Assembly (NCBI GenBank): GCA_027186245.1
Contig: CP114490.1
Span: 7,882,501-7,946,500, forward strand
Direction: 5' to 3'
DNA: 64,000 bases
DNA from: Coriaria nepalensis
Taxonomy: Eukaryota; Streptophyta; Magnoliopsida; Cucurbitales; Coriariaceae
Position numbers and translations under genes: made by a program. The notes below the pieces were generated by a model that saw only the letters and a list, made by a program, of their open reading frames with translations, had not been told where the DNA came from and ran no database searches. Every line of letters begins with the position of its first letter. Position 1 is the first letter of the stretch. Positions 56,281-64,000 of this stretch are shown here, in pieces.

Positions 56281-57489
56281 ATCAATATTATTCAACAAAC
56301 CGGGTCTTGGCGTCTTTCTTGAATGTTGATTTTAATAAAAACTACCTTCACTTGTTTTTAGTATATGCTTTTCAGTTTGGACTAAAGTGAAAATTCCAGT
56401 CTCAACTTCAAAAATCGAAGGAACATTATTAAGCTAGCTATTTGAGGACAATTGCTTTTTTTTTTTTTTTTTAATAAAGAAATTTATATGTATAACTAAA
56501 CAAATAATAGTAATAATAATAATACGTATTTGAATTATAATATGAATCTTCAATCAATTTAGGTGTACCATAAACTTCTAATCGGGACTTTTCAAAGTGT
56601 CGACCCTGACATCTGTTTGGTAACCGCATATCGACATTCCTGTTAGTGAGATGAAAATCACCAGCCGCTATGACATCTATATCTATTATGCGTGTATTAG
56701 AAAACGAGATTACTAACTCACATCTAATTGAAGTTTGACACAAAAATTAAGAATCAAGCATATAATATTCGAAACAAACACTAGAGATAGCAGTGGCTTT
56801 GGAGGAGACAGGCCAAACATAAGATCAAAATGGATGAATGCCACGTGTTCATGCATTAAACAAAAAAAAAAAAAAAACCTGTACAAAAATAATAGTAACA
56901 ATTCAGTAATTCTTGATCGCCAGCCTCTCCATGCGATTTGTCCTTCTACTATTCTTTTTCTTTTTTCTTTTTTCTCAACTTTATATTAAGTTGTTCCTTC
57001 TACATATTCTTTTTCAAGCGTCTTTACAGTGTAAATTGTCAACCTAATCCTGTTGAATCTTTTAAGCAGATCCATATTTTCCATAACACTGCTTTCCTTC
57101 AAATGATGTCCATGCACTTTGCCACATTCCCTTTTGTCCCCCACACTGAGACCACATCGCACGGCCCTGGAATCTATATACATTAAAACATATACCAAGG
57201 CCAGCAAAGAATCCAATTTAACAGACACTATCAATTTGCTATATTACCCACCACCATGTATTTGAACTAAAAACGAGTCAGTACGAGCTCAACACATTTA
57301 GACACAAATAATGTCCTTTGAATTCTCATTTGATTGGTATCTAGATGACATATGATAGTTCTCCATAGGTAATTTGGTATAAGATTTGAATAATTAAGCA
57401 GAAGTAGAGAATGTGTATATAGTTTGAAGACAAAGGGCATGTAGAGGGAAAGTAGAGATGCACACCTTTCCAAGGAGATCATTAGATGT
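56281..57489. other. Spacer and 3' UTR of the RING gene
   Basis: AT-rich with T- and A-tracts (about 56456-56472, 56862-56876). A minus frame at 56471-56743 (NVDMRLPNRCQGRHFEKSRL) has non-repetitive composition but no recognised motif and ends in a poly-Tyr simple-sequence tail. 57250-57489 is probably the 3' UTR of the next gene. Confidence 0.45.
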
Positions 57490-60400
57490 TCATATTTTGC
57501 TAGATTTTGCCCAAAAGAATCCCTTCTTTCTTGTTGTGTGTTTATCAGACAAGTAACTAGCCCCCTTGGAGCTGCTGAAGGAGAAGTGTCGCCTCAAGAA
57601 AGGCTTCCCTGAGGAGCTTTTCATGCTGGAACTGGAGGACATTTTAGAGTCTTTTCCTTGATGTCCAGTGCTATTAAACCGGCTCAATACAGCAGAACCA
57701 CCTTCAAGATCGCTATCCACAACACAATTTCTTGATCTCTTGTTTTTGCTCTTTGAATCCATCTCAGCTTTAAGGGCCTTTTCAGATAACTTGAGTGTCT
57801 GCTTCTCCCCAAAAGTACAGACAGGGCAATCCGGATCATATTTGTTCTTTTCTGGAGTCATATTCTCCAAGCACTCAGCATGATAAACATGCCCACAAAT
57901 TAGCACAGCAACGGCAGAAAGCTCATTTGCAGTCCAAGAAGATCTCTCAATCAACAGTTTTGAGCAACTCCCGCATGTTTGCAAATCTACAGATGGAGAA
58001 GTTGAGAATCGGGTACTGGATCGGGCTATCTTTTCACGGTTTAATCCACCAGACTCACCATCAAAAGACCACCTTTCTCTTTGAGATGTGGCCATGAGCT
58101 CGGAAAAGGCATGCATGGACCAACCGTCTGAAGATCCTCCATGTGAGCCCCAAATAGATTCATTGCTCCGAGGAGGAAGAAATGCTGGCCTGTCTTCTGA
58201 GACTGAGTAGCTGTTCGGTGATTTGATGCCTGGGATTCGACTGTCAGACACTTGGCGTAACAGGTGGTGGCCCGGAGAACGGTGGGGCCACCTTAATGGA
58301 GTTGAACTAGATGGAGGTATGTGACTTTGGGATGATAGAGGGGATGTGGATAGTGATGAAACTGAAGGGAAGGAAACTGATAGTTTTGCAGGTGATGGGT
58401 ATGAAGCTGTGAGAGATTCTGTAGCTTCCTTTACCTGATTCAGAAATAGATACAATTGCATTGTGGATAATAGATTTCAGGTGGGAAAAATATCAAGAAG
58501 CAACAGCAACGTTTGACGGTATAGGATATACCTGTTCCATGCTGGTATCCATAGAGATGTTTCTCGAAATAGATTGATCTGTCATAAAAATAAAGATGAT
58601 CTAAGAAACAATGGATGAGACACACTGCACATAGAAGGTCAAGAACATTGAAAGGAAAAGAAATCAGGCAAAGTTAGTCCCGTCAAGTTAGTAAACCTAT
58701 GTAACATTGGGCACATGCACAAACAATTTTCAAAGGAGGTAGCATATTCAGAGACACCTTATAGACCTTTTTGTTCAGACGATTCTTTGTTATGTCTTTA
58801 ATGCTGCAAACAACCGAAACACATGCAATAGAAGAGACCCAGAAAGCATGTGACTAAATTTTGAGTCTGGGGTGGCTCATGTGCAAAACACAAGTGCAAT
58901 TTTACGTGCATTCATCTCCGCCGTTAATTTAAAATGAACAAATAGTCTAGCTCTCTGGAACAACTAAAAATGCTTTCCATCTAAATCGTCAAATTGAAAT
59001 GAACGGTAGAGATGGATGCATATAAAAATGCACTTACATTTTGCACATGAGCCACCCCCTAGCCCTAAATTTTACAGAAATTTCCATGGGGTCTCAAGTA
59101 CTTAAGTAAGAGACAACTCACAGTCTCAAATTACAGTTTAAATTAAGAAATAACCCCTTTGGGCGGTCTTTTTACCGTTAACCTATTCAAAGTCTTCAGT
59201 CCTTCAAGGCTGTACTCCTCCCACACTATCCAAACTTTGGGCAGTCTTTTTACAGTTAACCTATTCATCGTGGTCATTAAAGTTTTGCAACTTTTAATGC
59301 CAATTGGTGTTCAATAACTCAGCCATTCTAGAGGAATTTTGTCATTACAGTTTTCTATAGTGCCAGTTGTCCTGTCGACCCAGTATTGATATGGATCACT
59401 GGTTCTAAAAGTTCTAGAAGCATAAAGTTTGTTCCCAAGGAAATTTTAAAGATTTTCTTGCTGTGATGTGTTTTATTGGCCTAAAACTCACGTGAAGGCA
59501 TAAATATATATTCATTATGAAAACTACATTGTAATTATCTTTCTCTGAAAAGATCGCATTACCTAAAAATCCCTAGGTCTGATAACTGATTAGTCTCAGG
59601 AGGTTGCAGCAAGTCACCATGGAAGTCACATTCTTCGGCACTCAGAATATTTCCAGGCCACCACATTCTTATTGCCCATAACCCTTCCCACAATAAACCA
59701 GAGCTCTTAGAAAAATGGTAGTATATCAGAAACCAGGACAGAACTAGTATAACTGACCACAGTCTATATCAGTTTTTTTTTTCCTATGTAAGAGAACCAT
59801 TTTAGCAGATTTAAGAAATCGAGAGAATTCAGCATTACCAAAACCACAAAGCAATACAGAAAAAATTGGGAACACAGCACAGTTTAGTTAAAAAGTTAAA
59901 AAATAAAATAAAATTACGAGTTAGCACATGACTATAAATAGAACCGATCCCCATTGTCACCCATATGATAGCTTCAGCTACAAAAGATAGGAAACGGCCA
60001 AAAGGAAGTATCTATTATTTTTATGTGTCAGGGGAAATTTTATCAGAATGGTTTCCCCAGGAAGAACAGACGAGACTCCAATGTGGTCAATAAAGGAAAG
60101 ATGAACAAGGAATTAAAAAGAAATATGCCTAGAAAAATGCATGACAACATAATTGCAACATCTCAAATTATGTAACAAAACATAAGAAAAAATGTGGGTT
60201 TGCTGGCCAGGTATTCTTCCGGCACATTTTTTCAGCTTTCACTATTTTACCAACCCCTAAACTTGAGAATATAAATAAATAAAAAATATGACGAAGACGA
60301 ACAAGAAGACTAAAATGGGAGCAGAGCAGCATCCCTTTAACTTCTTTGTGAAAATTGTAACAAGAAATACACCTAAAATTCCTTTGAAATGCTGGGTGGT

Positions 60401-61016
60401 GGGCAGGGGGGAGGGGAGGGAAGGATTGTCCTTCAAATCCCATTGTTACTGGATTGACCCTGATTTCTTATAACTCATTCCGAAGATTGTATTATTTCCA
60501 AAAGAGGATTTCTATATAGTGCAGCCATGAAATAAGAATACCAATATAGCAACACGTAAAATTCTAAAATCAAATGACATGGTTACTCCACCAGCTATAA
60601 GCTAATAATCAAGCTTCATGGAAGGGCAAGTGCAGGCGAAGTAAAAATATCAGAAATATTTCAAATTAATTTACTTTAACATCATGTCAACCAGAGGTAC
60701 CTGAAGTAGGAGTCCTCACATTCCCAGAAGCCCCTTCAGATGCTGGTGACTTTTTCCACGAGCATCTTTGAAAATGCTCAAGCGGACTCCCCTCGTCTGA
60801 TTCATTTGCTGACTCAAATTTGAATTCTGATCTATCATTGCGGCTAACTCCATCTGAAAACCAGTTAATTGAAGTCTCTTCACCGGCCACCCGTCCTCGA
60901 TTATCCCATCGAAAGCTCCAACTTGGAGAATACCGTATATTCCTGTGCAAGGTATCACTAGCCGATCCACTAACTATAGTTTTATCTCTAGCAGCAACAC
61001 AGCAAACAGATCCCAT
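57490..61016 (-). CDS. RING-type E3 ubiquitin ligase-like protein, probably lipidated
   Basis: Three coding exons join in frame: 61016-60701, 58578-58532, 58434-57490 (1308 nt, 435 aa), separated by introns of 2.1 kb and 97 bp. I start at MGSVCCVAARDKTIVSG: Gly2 with Cys5/Cys6 is a typical N-myristoylation and palmitoylation signature. An in-frame ATG 12 codons upstream (61052) would hide it. The first exon continues IRYSPSWSFRWDNRGRVAGE; the middle is Ser/Pro-rich. A RING-like domain spans residues about 275-327: C275-x2-C278, then ICGHVYHAEC and CPVC (C324, C327). A Ser-rich tail ends GFFWAKSSKI. The family is known in plants as uncharacterised RING/U-box superfamily proteins; the substrate is unknown. 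A membrane-associated E3 ligase is my inference. Confidence 0.87.
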
Positions 61017-62350
61017 GCTTGATTTCTGACTTTTACCAGTATGCCACCGCAAGTATCACTAACCCTCTCAAAACTTTGAGCTTGGCAAATAATCCAGCTA
61101 CCATTAGACGTCACAAGACACCAGTAAAATATTTATCTGAATTCATGATAAACAAAATATTTACAGTTAAGAAGGTGACCAATAAAGAGGGGGAACTAGT
61201 GTGTGCACATGATCACTCAATGAAGATTCAAAATTTTAACTAATAAAAGGCTTCCAAATTCCAAAAAAATAGAGATCTATATATAGAAATTAATAACCAC
61301 CATCACAGTAATTTATACTGACTTTAAACTTTATAAAAACAGTAGTCATAAAAATACAGTACACAGAAGATATGGGCAGTAATTTCTTTTTGCTTCCTAT
61401 TAAAAAAATCTAGAAAAGAAACGATAGGAAAAAACAAAAAATCCCTATATAAATATATATATACGGTATATGTTTGTGTGTGTGTATTATATAAACACCC
61501 AGTCATTGAACCAACAATCTCAAAACATCAATCTCTAAAGACAAATCACAAAAACCAAAAGCAGAGATGATTGAATTATGGAAACATAAAAAGACCTGAT
61601 TTAAGATGATTCCTAATTACAATTTGATGGAGGTGAGCTCAAAAAAAGTACAATTCCAGATACATAAATAAATAAACATAGATATACATATATATATATA
61701 TATATATATAGCAATTACCCGCTCCTCAAATATGATCCCCAAAAATTAGCACAAACACAAAACTGTCACCTCTGACGAACTGATACCAACCCACCAACCC
61801 ACCAAACTCAGCGAAACACATAGATAGCAGATACAAAAAGTAGAACTAACTTCAACTGAAATAAAAAGGACGCAGAATCGACTCCATCTGCTAGATTTAA
61901 GGGAGGCAAGAAGGAGTCCAGATTGAAAACCCTAAATTTAGACACTTAACAGAATTCAAAAACAGCAAAAGATCAGGGAGATCCGCAAATTGATGCTTAA
62001 CACATGCAAAATTCATAGTCACATAACGTCCAACACATGGAAAAATAAAAATAAAATGAAAAGAAAATATCTAAGAAATGAAAAACAAAAACAGTGAGAA
62101 ATCTCTTCGAAAAAAATCAATTTCATTTTTAGTGTCATCGCAGAAAAAGAACCTCAATGGTCAATACCATGTGATTGAACCGTAATTTGTTTCAGAGTCA
62201 AGCTCCAACCCCTGTAGAGAGAGGAACCCGAGAGAGAGAGAGAGGGAGAGAGAGGGAGAGAGGCCAGTTGCTCTCGTTGCAGGAAGAGAGAACGAAGAAA
62301 AAGGAAAAGGGGAGTGAAAGGTCGTTTTAGACGGTTTCAGGAACGCCGTT
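61017..62350 (-). other. Probable 5' UTR intron and leader of the RING gene
   Basis: There is no coding exon. A GA-rich block at 62215-62300 (gagagagag, the complement of a CT-rich leader) probably marks the transcribed 5' UTR exon, with an intron of about 1.1 kb before the coding start. A (TA)n microsatellite lies at about 61686-61711. Confidence 0.5.
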
Positions 62351-63240
62351 AGGGTGTCTCACGAGGATCACCATCCTGGCTTCCTCATTGACTTGCCGTC
62401 AAGGATCACGGCGTCAACTAAAGTATGGGTTAAAATCTCCTGCAACAGATTACATACGAGGCTCCCTATTCCCGGTAAATAGAAAAGCACAGTACAGTAA
62501 TTTGTTTACTTTTGCTTGCTTTTCAGCAGCCTTATGGACTCAGTTGTACTTTATTTAAAGAAGAAAAACAAAAAATAATAATAAAGAAAGCCAAGAAACT
62601 CTGACCGAAAAAGAAATATTGATATCCTAATACAAAAATTTTAAATGAAAAAAGAACAGGCCCATCAAAAAACCTCTTGGGCTCGAGGGACAAAAAAACA
62701 AAACGGGAAAGAGAAAAGAGTCAAGCAGAAACAAGCGACAAGTAAAGGTCTAACCCAAAATAGGCCTAATCCGAAAGAAAAAGTAAACAAAAAATAGAAA
62801 AAAGCCCAACAATCAATAAAAGAAAACAAACCCAGACCAAATTAAACTTACAACCCAAAGCCTACTAGATGAGGGCACGAAATTTGGTGGCTTCGATGCT
62901 GAAACTGTCAACAAAGCCACATGCCAGGTAAATAACGTGCATGCATGCATGCATATATGTTCAACAACTGATCAGTACTTCTAATATTTTCGTTGACTTT
63001 CTATAATTTCATATAACAGTCCCATAATTTTAAGTGTGAAAAGCACAACGAGTCAACTGTCAAAGAGATGTGATATCTTTATTAAAAAGCGTCAAGCTAA
63101 AAGAAAATCTGAATAAAACAGCCTGATCGAGCATCATGATAAGTGCCGGAATTGAAAAAGGAGAGAAGTAATTAATTTTTTTTTTTTTGTGCAACGATAA
63201 GTTCTTTAAGAATATGGCAAAACCATTTGTCGTAGTATTT
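62351..63240. other. Gene-free DNA
   Basis: A-rich spacer; a (TGCA)n run (atgcatgcatgcat, about 62938-62952) and a T-tract at about 63177-63189. It may include the 3' part of the LINE on its right, but no coding motif is visible. Confidence 0.45.
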
Positions 63241-64000
63241 TTTCAGGCTAAACTATCGTTTTTGGTTGTTTGAAAGGTAGTTAAAGGCCCCTTGATTTTT
63301 AGAGATCAAATCTCCTAGGAAGGTCTCCAACCTGTTGACTAATAATTTTGAGCAAATCCCTTTAATAACTGCATCCTTTGTAATACCCCAATATGATTGG
63401 TATAATAACCCATTATATCCATCTGGACCAGCGGCTGTATCAGGCCCTGTTTGAAGCACTGCCAGCTGAATCTCCTGGTCACTACCAGGGCCTGCAAGGC
63501 TCTCTCATTCATCTCCTCCCCTACTAAATTAGGAACACAATCCAAAATATTGCCCTAATTTTTGTCTTCCCTTCTTTGAAACAACTTTTCATAGAAGCTT
63601 TTGAATTCTTTCTTAATCTGTTCAATCTTATCCATCCAAATCCCTTCAGAATTCTTCAGTCTAAGGCACTTTACTTCTCTATCTCTTATTATGCACCATC
63701 TGATGAAAAAATCTTGTATTCTTATCCCCAAATGAAACCCAATTAACCCAAGACTTCTGAAACTAGTACTTCTCTTTCCTAACCCAAGCCTTATCAATCT
63801 TAAAGATTAGACTCTTGATATGCATTTAACCACCACTGTAGAAGGTTGATTTTGTAACTTTACTAATTCCCTCCCAATATCTTCAATTTCCTCATGTTGT
63901 TTGGAAACTCCTCCTTACTTCATACAATTAATTTCTCTCTACAACTATTTAATTTTTGCATCCATCGATATGCATACGACCATTGCACCTCCACTTGCCA
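63241..64000 (-). mobile_element. LINE (non-LTR retrotransposon) fragment: endonuclease-RT linker and RT start
   Basis: Read leftward from the window edge: CREKLIV-SKEEFPNNMR..., IRIQDFFIRWCIIRDREVKC, GIWMDKIEQIKKEFKSFYEK and LFQRREDKN, LQTGPDTAAGPDGYNGLLYQ, then GICSKLLVNRLETFLGDLIS and KNQGAF. The order matches plant L1-type ORF2 between the endonuclease and reverse transcriptase domains; PGPDG is represented by AAGPDGYNGLLYQ. Compared with intact elements, the section between YQSYW and the VNRL motif is shortened, and frames change several times. It extends beyond the window. Confidence 0.8.

Overview
This window is nuclear DNA of a flowering plant, most likely a rosid eudicot. The evidence is interrupted genes with GT-AG introns, AT-rich intergenic DNA, several classes of decayed plant transposons, and plant-specific genes (a CrRLK1L receptor kinase, ZFWD zinc-finger/WD40, dehydrin, BGLU42-like beta-glucosidase). 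The Ulp1/DUF1985-type transposon near 28-29 kb resembles ones common in cucurbits, so Cucurbitaceae is my guess, held loosely. There is no bacterial, phage or CRISPR content.

Layout. The window opens on the last exon of an RBM28/NOP4-like nucleolar protein (1-471, +), then a broken AP-2 sigma fragment (1.57-1.82 kb). An intact single-exon ZFWD gene follows (3.11-4.36 kb, +). From 5.4 to 21.4 kb lies an accessory region. It holds fragments of two Ty1/copia elements (+), a truncated alpha/beta-hydrolase gene (-), three decayed partial copies of the ZFWD locus (two of them inverted to each other), a duplicated piece of an acidic gene I could not identify, and a minus-strand copia element with its LTR. 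A two-exon BGLU42-like 3' remnant follows at 21.6-22.2 kb.

The well preserved genes are: MutY-type adenine DNA glycosylase (23.1-26.4 kb, -, six exons, 520 aa as I splice it); SUMO-activating enzyme subunit 2 (34.2-39.6 kb, +, eleven exons, 637 aa); an ERULUS/At5g61350-like CrRLK1L receptor kinase (46.9-49.4 kb, -, one exon, 863 aa); and a RING-type E3 ligase-like protein (57.5-61.0 kb, -, three coding exons, 435 aa). Between them lie a decayed Ulp1-protease transposon with palindromic flanks (27.7-30.7 kb), a decayed Ty3/gypsy pol (32.1-33.3 kb) and long AT-rich stretches without recognisable genes (39.6-44.3 kb). A LINE fragment (-) runs off the right edge.

The most informative locus is 50.1-56.1 kb. 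A Y-S-K dehydrin gene on the minus strand, with ABA-response-like ACGT boxes upstream, is split inside its second exon by a 5.3-kb copia retrotransposon carrying two LTRs, a PBS, a PPT and an 8-base flanking direct repeat. The dehydrin also has frameshifts and an in-frame stop, so it is a pseudogene. The genes are unrelated housekeeping, signalling and stress genes; nothing suggests a cluster acting together, and I did not find a convincing new biological system. The unusual content is in the rearranged pseudogenes and the transposon insertions.
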